Both the position numbers and the translations under genes were made by a program. This document shows positions 47,891-56,285 of a stretch of DNA of 64,000 nucleotides, piece by piece. Under the pieces are notes generated by a model that had not been told where the DNA came from, searched no databases, and saw only the letters and a program-made list of their open reading frames with translations. Numbering within the stretch: position 1 is the stretch's first letter; each line of letters starts with the position of its first letter. This DNA comes from Lichenicola cladoniae (GTDB lineage Bacteria > Pseudomonadota > Alphaproteobacteria > Acetobacterales > Acetobacteraceae): assembly GCF_013201075.1 (NCBI RefSeq), contig NZ_CP053708.1, positions 2,981,501 to 3,045,500 of the forward strand, read 5' to 3'.

Positions 47891-48664
47891 ATGAAGGTGG
47901 CACGTGCCCGGCGGCTGGACATGCTCCGGCATATCGGTGCCGGTATGGCGAGCGCCGAGGCGCTGGCGGAGCAGCTCGGCATCTCGCTCTCGACGGTGCG
48001 GCGCGACCTCGCGGTGCTGGCGCGCGAAGGCGCGTTGTTGCGTACCTATGGAGGGGCGGCGCTGCCCGGCCCGGTGCAGCCCGAGCAGCCGCTCACCGAG
48101 CGGCTCGGTGAGCGAAACGCGCAGAAAAACGCGATCGCGGCGCTGGCGGCAGACCATGTGCTTGATGGCCAGACCGTTATCCTGGATGCGGGCAGTACTG
48201 TCGGCGCTCTCGCCAACCGGTTGCGCGACCGCAAGGATTTGCGCGTCGTGACCAGCGGCCTGACCAGCCTGCAGGCGCTGAGCGGCCTGGATCGGATCGA
48301 TCTCGTTTCTCTCGGCGGCACGTTGCGGCCGATCAGCCTGGGCTTCACCGGCCCGCTGGCCGAGCAGGCCATGCGGCGAATTACCGCAGACAGCGCCTTT
48401 CTCGGCGCGGACGGCGTCGTCGCGGGTCGCGGCCTCTGCGAAGCCAGCGCGGAACAGACCTCGCTGAAGGAGCTGATGACCGCGCAGGCAGAAACGATCT
48501 ACGTGCTCGCAACCTCCGACAAGCTGGGCAAGGCCGCGTCCCGCGCCTGGGCGCCGCTGGACCGGCCTTGGACACTGGTCACCGACGCCGATGCCAGCGA
48601 GGCCCAGCTCGAGCCGTTCCGCCGGCTCGGCACGGTCACCATCCTGATTGCGTCCGGCGCCTGA
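47891..48664 (+). CDS. DeoR-family regulator of the acid-sugar operon
   Basis: 257 aa. N-terminal helix-turn-helix AEALAEQLGISLSTVRRDLAVLAREGALLRTYGGA with the full DeoR signature. The C-terminal sensor has the DAGSTVGALANRL phosphate-binding loop, VVTSGL and SLGGTLRP, then FLGADGV and TSDKLGK. It follows pdxA2 by 22 bases and probably represses the kdgT-dtnK-pdxA2 unit until a phosphorylated intermediate accumulates. Confidence 0.93.
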   Translation: MKVARARRLDMLRHIGAGMASAEALAEQLGISLSTVRRDLAVLAREGALLRTYGGAALPGPVQPEQPLTERLGERNAQKNAIAALAADHVLDGQTVILDAGSTVGALANRLRDRKDLRVVTSGLTSLQALSGLDRIDLVSLGGTLRPISLGFTGPLAEQAMRRITADSAFLGADGVVAGRGLCEASAEQTSLKELMTAQAETIYVLATSDKLGKAASRAWAPLDRPWTLVTDADASEAQLEPFRRLGTVTILIASGA

Positions 48665-48699
48665 CGGCCGGGTGGACGCGCTCAAGGCCGCAGCACCAA

Positions 48700-48855
48700 T
48701 TATTTCCCCACGACTTCACCGCCCGGAAACGCGATGACCTTACCGGCGGTCATGGTCGACACTGCGCGTTGCGCCTCCAGGCTCAGGGTGCTGAGGTGCG
48801 GGGGCACCACCACGTTCTCCAGAGACCAGAACGGGTGATTCGACGTCGAAAACCG
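48700..48855 (-). pseudogene. C-terminal remnant of a D-isomer-specific 2-hydroxyacid dehydrogenase
   Basis: On the - strand, from about 48840 to the TAA at 48702-48700, the frame reads NHPFWSLENVVVPPHLSTLS followed by LEAQRAVSTMTAGKVIAFPG and a stop. HPFW...NV..PPH is the signature segment around the catalytic His of D-2-hydroxyacid dehydrogenases, and the rest fits the terminal helix of that family. Upstream of 48855 the frame is lost and no substrate- or NAD-binding part is found, so only about 50 residues remain. Confidence 0.6.
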
Positions 48856-48936
48856 GCGGTCGCATGACACGGCCGGCAGGGCTGGAGGAAGACGCTGACC
48901 ATGCTGATCGCAATCGTATCGAAAGCGTCCCGTCGA

Positions 48937-49383
48937 TCAGTCGGATAGCAAGGTCGCAGACCATTGAGCCCGCAAATCATCTTCCCGAGCTCCGTCATCG
49001 TAGGCAGGTGTCGAGAGCGACTTGGCGTATAGTACGTCGATCAAAACGATGTGCTCGATGCGATTGGCCATCGTTCCCCACCGGTCGAAGCGCGCCCGAT
49101 GCAGACGGTAGATATCGCTGTCCCGAGCATGGATCGTCGCGGTTCCCCTCGCGCGAAACCCTTTACGGCGGAGCGGATCGACAAAATTCACCTCCACGGC
49201 GGGGCTGTGGCAAAGATTGGCGATCGTCCCCGGTGAGCGGATATCGCCAAAAGCGAGCGTCCGGTCGTCGACGACGACGAAGGTCCCCTTCGGCGACAGG
49301 TTCGGCTCCCCCGTTTCGGAGACGGTGGCAACGAAACCGAGACGCTGCTTATGCAGCGTGTCTTTCATATCTTGCGTCAGCAT
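48937..49383 (-). CDS. Pyridoxamine 5'-phosphate oxidase-like flavin-binding protein
   Basis: 148 aa. The split-barrel PNPOx pattern is visible: LGFVATVSETGEPNLSPKGTF, then LAFGDIRSPGTIANL, AVEVNFVDPLRRKGFRARGTA and a C-terminal helix region. The small size is usual for flavin- or F420-binding PNPOx-like proteins rather than true PdxH. Start at the ATG at 49383 with a GGGAAAG box upstream. Its substrate is unknown. The remnant at 48700 lies just downstream. Confidence 0.85.
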   Translation of the reverse strand: MLTQDMKDTLHKQRLGFVATVSETGEPNLSPKGTFVVVDDRTLAFGDIRSPGTIANLCHSPAVEVNFVDPLRRKGFRARGTATIHARDSDIYRLHRARFDRWGTMANRIEHIVLIDVLYAKSLSTPAYDDGAREDDLRAQWSATLLSD

Positions 49384-49657
49384 CGAATGGCTTTCCCGAT
49401 GGTCACCGGCATGATGACACTAAATAAAAGGAAGTTCATCTAGCGTGCAGTCCGGACGGCAGCGGGCGATAATTATCGTTCTTCCAAAGGCAGAAGCGGC
49501 CATGGCGCTTTTATCGGTGAACACCACAACGCTTTGACAGGCATGCCGATGAGACAAGCCATAGCCGGGACATGCCCTGGTCAGGTCGCTCTCACCGAAA
49601 CGACGGCGACCTTGTCCTGACTACGCTCGCCGCTACCGATCAGCATGCTCGACACGA

Positions 49658-50095
49658 TCATTCCGGAATACCGAGTAGCCCGGCAATTGCTGGACCAGCT
49701 TCATCGGCCACCAGATCGGCGAGGGTGTAGCCATCCAGTACCGCAAGGAATGCCGCCAGTGCCTGGCTCAAGGCATGGCGAAGGCGGCATGGCACGGTAA
49801 TGACGCAGGCACCGCCGGCGAAGCACTCGACCAGCGCTAGATCTCCCTCGGCTTGTCGTACCACGTCCCCGATATTGATCGCGGCTGGCGCGCGGCCTAG
49901 CCGTAGCCCGCCCCCGCGACCCCGGGTGGTCTGGATGAAGCCCATCTGACCCAGCTGATGCGCCACCTTGGTGAGGTGGTTCTCCGAGATACCGTATGCG
50001 GCAGCGATCCCGGCGATGGAGCTTTGCTGTGGTTCCTGCACCGCCAGGTACATCAACACGCGAAGCGAATAGTCGGTGTAGCGGGTGAGGCGCAT
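49658..50095 (-). CDS. nsrR: NO-responsive Rrf2-family repressor NsrR
   Basis: 145 aa. The N-terminal MRLTRYTDYSLRVLMYLAV and the helix-turn-helix IAAAYGISENHLTKVAHQLGQMGFI are typical NsrR. Cys91, Cys97 and Cys103 (CFAGGACVITVPC) would bind the [2Fe-2S] or [4Fe-4S] cluster that reacts with nitric oxide. The ATG at 50095 is chosen; an upstream TTG would add eight residues across the leader. It is divergent from hmp, and a matching operator lies between them. Confidence 0.93.
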   Translation of the reverse strand: MRLTRYTDYSLRVLMYLAVQEPQQSSIAGIAAAYGISENHLTKVAHQLGQMGFIQTTRGRGGGLRLGRAPAAINIGDVVRQAEGDLALVECFAGGACVITVPCRLRHALSQALAAFLAVLDGYTLADLVADEAGPAIAGLLGIPE

Positions 50096-50119
50096 GATCG
50101 GAGAGTCCTGATACGTCAA

Positions 50120-50142
50120 TAGGTGTATATCTATTGCATCTT
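50120..50142. promoter_or_regulatory. NsrR operator between nsrR and hmp
   Basis: The - strand reads AAGATGCAATA-G-ATATACACCTA, against the 11-1-11 NsrR consensus AAGATGyATTT-n-AAATrCATCTT. Nine of 11 bases match in the left half and eight of 11 in the right. The site is 25 bases from nsrR and 52 from hmp, so one dimer could control both promoters. Confidence 0.75.
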
Positions 50143-50193
50143 TAAGGCCAGGCGCCTAAAGGTGGATCGATCATACACCTTATGGAGCATGTC

Positions 50194-51405
50194 ATGAGCC
50201 AGTCGCTCTCTCCGGAAACCGTGGCCATCGTGAAGGCGACCGAGCCGGCCCTCGCGCAATACGGCGAAGCCATCAGCCTGCGCATGTACGAGCGGCTGTT
50301 CCAGGACGAGGCTGTGCGGGCCCTGTTCAACCAGGCCAACCAGGGCAAGGACGGCGCCCAGGTCAAGGCATTGGCGGCAGCGGTGCTGGCGTATGCGCGA
50401 AACATCGATGCCCTTGAGACGCTGGGGTCGATGGTGGAGCGGGTAGCGCAGAAGCATGTCGGCTTCCACGTGCTGCCCGAGCACTATCCGATCGTGGGAG
50501 CGGCTCTGCTGGCTGCCATCGCCGATGTGCTGGGCAAGGCGGCGACGCCCGCAGTGATCGAGGCCTGGCGACAGGCATACTGGCATCTCGCCGACATCAT
50601 GCAGGGCCGTGAGGCAGCCATTCGTCGCAGCATCGAAAGCGCTCCGGGCGGCTGGAGTGGCTGGCGCGACTTCGTGGTCGTGCAGAAGAAGCAGGAAAGT
50701 ACGACGATCACCTCCTTCGTGCTGCGTCCCAAGGACGGCGGCTCCGTGATCCGGCACCTGCCGGGGCAATACCTGACGGTGCATATCCCGCAGCCGGCCG
50801 GCCCACCATTGACGCGGAACTACAGCATCTCCAGCGGCCCGGGAGATGACAGCTACCGGATCACCATCAAGCGCGAGCCGGGTGGAACCGCGTCGAACTG
50901 GATGCATGACCGGGTGGATGTCGGCGATGCGATCTCGGCCACTCCGCCTGCCGGCGACTTCTGTTTGTCCGAGCGCCCCGAGCGCCCGCTCGTGCTGCTG
51001 AGCGCCGGCGTCGGGCTGACGCCCATGGTCAGCATGCTGGAAGCAATCGTTGGCCATTGGCCAGGACTGCAGGTCGACTACGTGCACGGCACCGCAAGCA
51101 GTGGGACCCATGCAATGGACCAGCATGTTCGGGACCTGGCGCGACGGTATGGCGGCATCGACGTCCATACGTTCTACAGCAGGCCCGGTGCGCATGATCT
51201 CGTGGGAACGACCCATGACGTGACCGGCCGGATCACCGTGGATTGGCTGCGGGACCATACCAGCCTTGCGGATGCGGACTTCTACCTCTGCGGTCCCTTA
51301 CCGTTCCTGCGCTTCCTGATCAGCGGTCTCGCAGGTGCGGGCGTCGGCATCCAGCGCCTGCATTACGAGTTTTTCGGGCCGGCTGCGGAAGCATTGGCGG
51401 CTTGA
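50194..51405 (+). CDS. hmp: Flavohaemoglobin nitric oxide dioxygenase
   Basis: 403 aa. The globin domain (1-135) contains YERLFQDEAVRALFNQANQGK and the proximal-His region RVAQKHVGFHVLPEHYPIVG. An FAD domain follows with RNYSISSGPGDD, and an NAD domain with LLSAGVGLTPMVSMLEAI. It converts NO and O2 to nitrate with NAD(P)H. The ATG at 50194 has a GGAG box 7 bases upstream, better than the in-frame ATG at 50182. Probably repressed by NsrR. Confidence 0.96.
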   Translation: MSQSLSPETVAIVKATEPALAQYGEAISLRMYERLFQDEAVRALFNQANQGKDGAQVKALAAAVLAYARNIDALETLGSMVERVAQKHVGFHVLPEHYPIVGAALLAAIADVLGKAATPAVIEAWRQAYWHLADIMQGREAAIRRSIESAPGGWSGWRDFVVVQKKQESTTITSFVLRPKDGGSVIRHLPGQYLTVHIPQPAGPPLTRNYSISSGPGDDSYRITIKREPGGTASNWMHDRVDVGDAISATPPAGDFCLSERPERPLVLLSAGVGLTPMVSMLEAIVGHWPGLQVDYVHGTASSGTHAMDQHVRDLARRYGGIDVHTFYSRPGAHDLVGTTHDVTGRITVDWLRDHTSLADADFYLCGPLPFLRFLISGLAGAGVGIQRLHYEFFGPAAEALAA

Positions 51406-51419
51406 CCAGGGAGAGTCTC

Positions 51420-52490
51420 ATGTCTGTTCTCGATCGTCTCGCGCTCAGGCTGCCGATCGTGCAGGCGCCGATGGCAGGAGTATCGACGCCGGCACTGGCC
51501 GCCGCGGTCTCGAATGCGGGTGGACTGGGCTCGCTCGGACTGGGCGCAACCGATGCCGCCGGCGCCCGGGCGATGATCGGAGCACTGCGGGCACTGACCG
51601 GCCGGGCGTTCAACGTCAACCTGTTCGTTCATGCAAACGCACAAAGCGACCAGGCGCGCGAAGCCGCCTGGCTGCAGGCGCTCGCACCTCTGTTCCGGAG
51701 CTTCGGCGCCGAACCTCCTTCCACCCTCCGGATTATCTACAAGAGCCTGATCGACGACGACGAGATGTTCGCGGCTCTTCTGGATCTCGCGCCTCCGGTG
51801 GTCAGTTTCCATTTCGGACTGCCGCGTGCCGATCAGGTCGCTGCCTTGAAGGACGCCGGCTGCGTGCTTCTTTCAAGCGCTACAAGTCTGGGCGAAGCCG
51901 CCCTGGCAAAAAAAGCCGGAATCGACGCAGTGGTGGCCCAAGGCTACGAGGCAGGCGGGCACCGGGGGAACTTCGATCCCGAAGCGACCGATGATTGCCT
52001 GGGTATGACGGCGCTCACGCGACTGCTCGTAGCCGGATCCGGGCTGCCGGTGATCGCAGCCGGTGGCATCATGAACGGACGCGACATCCAGGCGGCGCTC
52101 GACCTGGGCGCGATCGCAGCACAACTCGGCACCGCGTTCGTCGCGTGCCCGGAAAGCGGTGCCGACCAGTCCTACCGCGAGGCCCTGGCCGGACCCGGCG
52201 CGGCGCACACGGTGATGACCAGGTCGATCTCCGGCAGGGCCGCCCGCTGCATCCGGAACCGCTTCACCGACTGGGGGACGAAGACCAGCCTCGCGAGCCC
52301 CGACTATCCGATCGCGTACGATGCCGGGAAGGCGCTCAACGCAGCCGCCAAGGCCGCCGGAGAGAATGGATATGGGGCGCAATGGGCCGGCCAGGGCGCA
52401 CCCTTGGCCCGCGCAATGCCTGCGGCCGCATTGATGGCAACGCTGGCTGCCGAACTCAGAGAAGCCATCGTGAGCTTTTCCGAAGTCTAA
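51420..52490 (+). CDS. Nitronate monooxygenase
   Basis: 356 aa, FMN-dependent TIM barrel. Marks are IVQAPMAGVSTPALAAAVSNAGGLGSLG at the N-terminus, VVAQGYEAGGHRGNF with the catalytic His, LPVIAAGGIMNGRDIQAAL and AAQLGTAFVACPES. It oxidises alkyl nitronates to carbonyl compounds and nitrite. It begins 14 bases after hmp with a GGGAGAG box, so it is part of the NO/nitro-compound detoxification operon and probably of the NsrR regulon. Confidence 0.93.
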   Translation: MSVLDRLALRLPIVQAPMAGVSTPALAAAVSNAGGLGSLGLGATDAAGARAMIGALRALTGRAFNVNLFVHANAQSDQAREAAWLQALAPLFRSFGAEPPSTLRIIYKSLIDDDEMFAALLDLAPPVVSFHFGLPRADQVAALKDAGCVLLSSATSLGEAALAKKAGIDAVVAQGYEAGGHRGNFDPEATDDCLGMTALTRLLVAGSGLPVIAAGGIMNGRDIQAALDLGAIAAQLGTAFVACPESGADQSYREALAGPGAAHTVMTRSISGRAARCIRNRFTDWGTKTSLASPDYPIAYDAGKALNAAAKAAGENGYGAQWAGQGAPLARAMPAAALMATLAAELREAIVSFSEV

Positions 52491-52523
52491 GGTCGGTAGG
52501 CATCCGAATGATGACGCGAGCCG

Positions 52524-53501
52524 CTATTCGTCCACCTTTATCTGAACCACCTTCGTCTGGTCGAAATGTATCCTTGTCGCAGCAGGCAGAATGTCGGTCG
52601 TCTGCCTGAACACGAATTTCTGGTTTTGAAAGTCGAACGTCCCTACGCCGAGATCAAAGAAGTTGAGCCCGAGCATTGCATAACTTACATCATCCTCGAC
52701 GTCGAACGCGACATGCTGCATCTGCACGCTGCCAACATCGAGAATGTCCACATAATGGCGTCTTCCTAAGACGCCTCTTCCGAATTTCGTTACGACTGAC
52801 GGATCGTTCGCGAGGTCCGCATCGCTGATACCAGCCTTGTTCGCTAGTCCGGTTGGAAGGATGCTGACCGGAAGGTCGGGTTCCAGGACTGCCTGGATCA
52901 GCTGCCCATTGATCCGGATCGGGACCAACAGAATTTCCTGCTGCATGTCGATCGAGCCGGGCGGAGCAAGACGCGGAGGACCCTGGCAAGCGACCTGAGG
53001 GGTAGCGATAGTCATTCGGCGGCCCGGTAGGTCCAACTCCACGATCGAGCCTTCCCGCAGGATATCGCGCCCGAGCATGCCAACGATCGGGCGCTTTTCC
53101 AAGGTCCGATCATCGGGCTCCGGCAAAAGATAGCCTGCTCGATCTGCGGCTTTTCTGCCACCAATCGAGAGATCCCGTGCGATCGATGCGAAAACCGGCT
53201 GTACGTCGCCATCCTGCTGACGCAAGCTCAGACGCCGATACTTCGGAAAAACAACCGCGCCATTGTTTCGAAACAACAACGGGACAAAGCCCGGCGAGAA
53301 GAACATCGCAGCCGCAGTCCCGTGCAAATGGACGGGAAGGATCGGGCTGTCGCCGGGCATCCCGAGCAAAGGCAACGAGATAGAGGACGGGATGCAGGTC
53401 GCCGAGCCAATCTGGCTCGGTTCACGGATCGACTGATCGCTGCATGAGGCAAGCAATAGCGCTGAAACAACAAGCAATCGTGCGTAGTTGGATTTCTTCA
53501 C
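52524..53501 (-). CDS. Lipoprotein with two degenerate retropepsin-like domains
   Basis: 325 aa from a GTG at 53501; the ATG at 53540 and GTG at 53549 are alternatives without a better Shine-Dalgarno. The leader VKKSNYARLLVVSALLLASC ends in a lipobox, so the protein should be lipid-anchored. Two aspartyl-protease-like halves follow: LPVHLHGTAAAMFFSPGF and LVPIRINGQLIQAVLEPDLPVS. In each the Asp of the DTG motif is absent (FSPG and LEPD), which argues against catalysis. GMLGRDIL and AMLGLNFFD are the usual flap-end GLLGxDxL segments. Stops 9 bases or more downstream of the adenosyltransferase gene on the same strand. Confidence 0.7.
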   Translation of the reverse strand: MKKSNYARLLVVSALLLASCSDQSIREPSQIGSATCIPSSISLPLLGMPGDSPILPVHLHGTAAAMFFSPGFVPLLFRNNGAVVFPKYRRLSLRQQDGDVQPVFASIARDLSIGGRKAADRAGYLLPEPDDRTLEKRPIVGMLGRDILREGSIVELDLPGRRMTIATPQVACQGPPRLAPPGSIDMQQEILLVPIRINGQLIQAVLEPDLPVSILPTGLANKAGISDADLANDPSVVTKFGRGVLGRRHYVDILDVGSVQMQHVAFDVEDDVSYAMLGLNFFDLGVGTFDFQNQKFVFRQTTDILPAATRIHFDQTKVVQIKVDE

Positions 53502-53558
53502 CGCGCTCGTGCATCGCAGGCGATGACGAGCCAGCTGCATAAGCAGCACATCCGACCG

Positions 53559-54107
53559 CTACCGCACCCACAGCACATCGTTCCGCCCGTCGTCGTTCAG
53601 GCGGCGGGCCAGCACGAAGGCGTAATCGGACAGCCGGTTCAGCGCGCGCGTCACCTCGGGATTGACCGGTTCCACTGCGGCCAGCGACACCACCCGGCGC
53701 TCCGCCCGCCGGACGACCGTCCGGACGACATGCGCCTGCGCGGCACCGGCGCTTCCACCCGGCAGCACGAAACTGTCGAGCGGCTTCTGGCTGGCGGCCA
53801 TGGTCTCGATCGCCGCATCCAGGGTTGCGAGCAGGCGGCCGTCGATCCTGAGCGTGTCGCCCATCTCGCCCGGCATGCACAGGTCGCCGCCGATATCGAA
53901 CAACCCGTTCTGAATTCGCTGCAGCAGGACACCATCGGGCGAGCCCGCGTCGAGATGCAGACGCAGCACCCCGATCGACGCATTCGCCTCGTCGACCGCG
54001 CCCAGCGCCTCGATACGCAGGGCATCCTTGGCGAGGCGGGTGCCATCGCCGAGACTGGTATGGCCTTCGTCGCCGGTGCGGGTGGCGACCTTGTCGATGC
54101 GGATCAT
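53559..54107 (-). CDS. pduO: PduO-type cob(I)alamin adenosyltransferase
   Basis: 182 aa. The ATP-binding N-terminus KVATRTGDEGHTSLGDGTRLAKD, VDEANASIGVLR, FVLPGGSAGAAQAHVVRTVVRRAER and LNRLSDYAFVLAR are the PduO signatures. It adenosylates cob(I)alamin to coenzyme B12 in the cytosol. The ATG at 54107 has a GGAGAAG box. It follows the monooxygenase-fold gene by 16 bases. With cbtBA and cobA it is the third cobalamin-related gene in this window. Confidence 0.94.
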   Translation of the reverse strand: MIRIDKVATRTGDEGHTSLGDGTRLAKDALRIEALGAVDEANASIGVLRLHLDAGSPDGVLLQRIQNGLFDIGGDLCMPGEMGDTLRIDGRLLATLDAAIETMAASQKPLDSFVLPGGSAGAAQAHVVRTVVRRAERRVVSLAAVEPVNPEVTRALNRLSDYAFVLARRLNDDGRNDVLWVR

Positions 54108-54123
54108 GGGGATGCTTCTCCGT

Positions 54124-54447
54124 TCAGGTCTTGTCGACGGTCTGCAGGACTTCAAACCCCTCGAACTGCGGTGGCCCGAGATAGAGCGAGCGGGTTCCGG
54201 TCTGGCCGGCATTCTTGTGCGCCTCACGGAAGGCGTCCGAACGGGTCCAGTCCTCGAAGTGCGCCTTGCTCGACCAGATCGTGTGCGAGGAGTACAGCAC
54301 ATGGTCTTCGTGCTGGGGTCCGCGCAACAGATGGAAGGTCTCGAATCCAGGCACGGTCTTGAGGTGCACGTCGCGGTTGAGCCAGACCTGCTCGAAGTCG
54401 GTTTCCGACCCCAGCGCGACGCGGAAGCGGTTCATGGCGATGAACAT
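54124..54447 (-). CDS. Antibiotic-biosynthesis-monooxygenase-fold protein
   Basis: 107 aa from the ATG at 54447 (AAGGAAAG box upstream). A ferredoxin-like ABM fold is indicated by FIAMNRFRVALGSETDFEQVW, VPGFETFHLLRGP, YSSHTIWSSKAHFEDWTRSDAFREAH. The pattern with HTIW..KAHFEDW is shared with IsdG/HmoA-type haem-degrading proteins and other small monooxygenases, so haem oxygenation is possible. It lies 16 bases upstream of the adenosyltransferase gene in a shared transcript. Confidence 0.82.
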   Translation of the reverse strand: MFIAMNRFRVALGSETDFEQVWLNRDVHLKTVPGFETFHLLRGPQHEDHVLYSSHTIWSSKAHFEDWTRSDAFREAHKNAGQTGTRSLYLGPPQFEGFEVLQTVDKT

Positions 54448-54491
54448 GGGACGACTTTCCTTGAATGAAGCTGACCGGCGCCGAAACAAAA

Positions 54492-54519
54492 CCGCCGCCC
54501 GGACGGATCCGGGCGGCGG
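54492..54519 (-). terminator. Intrinsic terminator of the DUF4142 gene
   Basis: Perfect 12-bp stem CCGCCGCCCGGA / TCCGGGCGGCGG with a 4-base loop. Read on the - strand it is followed by TTTTGTTT, which makes a strong Rho-independent terminator 26 bases after the DUF4142 stop. Confidence 0.88.
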
Positions 54520-54544
54520 GACTATTCAGCTTCTGGTCGAGTGA

Positions 54545-55126
54545 TCAGCTGGCGGTGTGGTGGTGCATTCCCTTATGCATGCCCTTGTGCATTCCGCCAT
54601 GCTCGAGCGCGTTCGCCGCATCGAGATGCGCCTGCACGACCGGTACGGTATCGGCTGCGAACTTCTTCAGGTCCGGATCGGTACCGGACGCCGCTTCGGT
54701 CTGGAACAGCTGCAGCATTGCCGTATGACCGGCAATCTGGTCCTCGATGTAGTCGTGATCGAACTTGCGGCCCATGTCGGCCTGGAGCGCGGTCATCTGC
54801 TGCATCTGCATGTCGTTCGGCGCTGTCGGCACCATCGCGCCCTTGGCGGTCGCGATCTGCTTCAGCTGGTCGTTCGCGGGGGTATGATCGGCAACCATCT
54901 TTGCGCCGTAGGCCTTTACCCGCGAGCTGCGTGCCTTGCTCTGGGCAAGCTGTCCGGCCTGAACCTCGGCCAGACCGCCCTGGGCGGCGTCCTGGATGAA
55001 CGTCGCGTCTGCGGCTGCCAGCGGCGGCGGGCCCGGTGGTGTCATCGGCGCAGGTGTCGACTGGTTTGCGCAGGCAGCCATCGGAAGAATGACCAGGGCG
55101 ATGCCCCAGCGAGCGTAGCGGTTCAT
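54545..55126 (-). CDS. DUF4142 lipoprotein with His/Met-rich tail
   Basis: 193 aa. The leader YARWGIALVILPMAAC ends in a lipobox. The DUF4142 helical domain follows (ADATFIQDAAQGGLAEVQAGQLA, then VKAYGAKMVADHTPANDQL and GHTAMLQLFQTEA). The tail HGGMHKGMHKGMHHHTAS is rich in His and Met and could bind Cu, Ni or Co. The ATG at 55126 with an AAGGA box is preferred over an upstream in-frame start. A strong terminator follows. Family function is unknown; a ferritin-like fold is suspected. Confidence 0.86.
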   Translation of the reverse strand: MNRYARWGIALVILPMAACANQSTPAPMTPPGPPPLAAADATFIQDAAQGGLAEVQAGQLAQSKARSSRVKAYGAKMVADHTPANDQLKQIATAKGAMVPTAPNDMQMQQMTALQADMGRKFDHDYIEDQIAGHTAMLQLFQTEAASGTDPDLKKFAADTVPVVQAHLDAANALEHGGMHKGMHKGMHHHTAS

Positions 55127-55260
55127 ATTGCGGTCCTTGAAACCTGAGCGGATCTTGGGGTTCGTCACCCGATCGTGCCGGGGTGACGAGGTCGGCGGCA
55201 GTCAGTCGGTCTAACGCAATAATCCGAGGAAGTATTCATCCCGAATAAGGTGTTTCGGAG

Positions 55261-56238
55261 TCATCCCCGGAATCGTTCCAAAGCCGCGATCAGCGCCCGC
55301 CTGGTGCCCGGTTCCAGGGCCGAGTGGCCGGCATCGGGGACCATCGTCAGGCGGGCGCCGGACCATGACGCTGCAAGGTCGAACGCACTGACCGGCGGGC
55401 ACACCATGTCGTAGCGGCCCTGCACGATCTCGACCGGCAGGTGGGCAATACGATCCATGCGTCCCAGCAGCCCTTCCGGCGGCAGGAACAACCCATTGCG
55501 GAAATAGTACGCCTCGATCCTGGCAAGGCCCAGCGCGGCGCGATCCCGCGAGAAACCGGTCACCGGCCCCGGCGTCGGTAGCAACGTCGAGCAGGTTCCC
55601 TCATAGACCGACCAGGCTCGGGACGCCGGTAGGTGTATCGCCGGATCGGGATCCACCAGGCGGCTCAGATACGCTGTCAGCAGGTCGCCGCGCTCAGCCT
55701 CCGGGACATGCTGCGCGAAGATGGCGTGCGCGTCCGGGAACACCGAGCGCAGGCCATACAGGAACCAGTCCATTTCCGGCGGCCGGCCGAGAAAGATGCC
55801 GCGCAGCACCAGGGCGACCACCCGCTCCGGGTATGCCTGGGCATAGGACAAGGCCAGCGTGGACCCCCAGGACCCGCCGAACAGCACCCAGCTCTCGATC
55901 CCCAAATGCCTGCGCAGCGTCTCGATGTCGTTCACCAGCGCGTCGGTGTCGTTGGCTCGCAGCGACCCCTGCGGACGCGACCGGCCAGCGCCGCGCTGAT
56001 CGAAAATCACCGCGCGCCATACGTGCGGATCGAAGAAGCGGCGATGCACGATACCCGCCCCTGCCCCCGGACCGCCATGCAGGAACAGCACCGGGCGCCC
56101 ATCGGCGCGACCGACCTGCTCCCAGTACATGACATGCGGCATTTCGCCGTTGGTTGTCCGCCCGTCGATCACGGGTTCCAGCGGCAGGAAGCCGGCGGCG
56201 AACGGCTCGATTTCTGGGAACAGGTCGCCACGTGACAT
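55261..56238 (-). CDS. pip: Prolyl aminopeptidase (S33 family)
   Basis: 325 aa alpha/beta hydrolase. VLFLHGGPGAGAG gives the oxyanion hole, DQRGAGRS the next family mark, GGSWGSTLAL the nucleophile Ser elbow, then QGRYDMVCPP and DAGHSA with the catalytic Asp and His. The enzyme releases N-terminal Pro from peptides in the cytosol. Its size and the GGSWGS motif match bacterial Pip. It is divergent from the DUF423 gene, 47 bases apart. Confidence 0.93.
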   Translation of the reverse strand: MSRGDLFPEIEPFAAGFLPLEPVIDGRTTNGEMPHVMYWEQVGRADGRPVLFLHGGPGAGAGIVHRRFFDPHVWRAVIFDQRGAGRSRPQGSLRANDTDALVNDIETLRRHLGIESWVLFGGSWGSTLALSYAQAYPERVVALVLRGIFLGRPPEMDWFLYGLRSVFPDAHAIFAQHVPEAERGDLLTAYLSRLVDPDPAIHLPASRAWSVYEGTCSTLLPTPGPVTGFSRDRAALGLARIEAYYFRNGLFLPPEGLLGRMDRIAHLPVEIVQGRYDMVCPPVSAFDLAASWSGARLTMVPDAGHSALEPGTRRALIAALERFRG

Positions 56239-56285
56239 GGGCGGACTATACGCGAGGCCTTGCCGACAGCTAGAAGCCGGAGATC

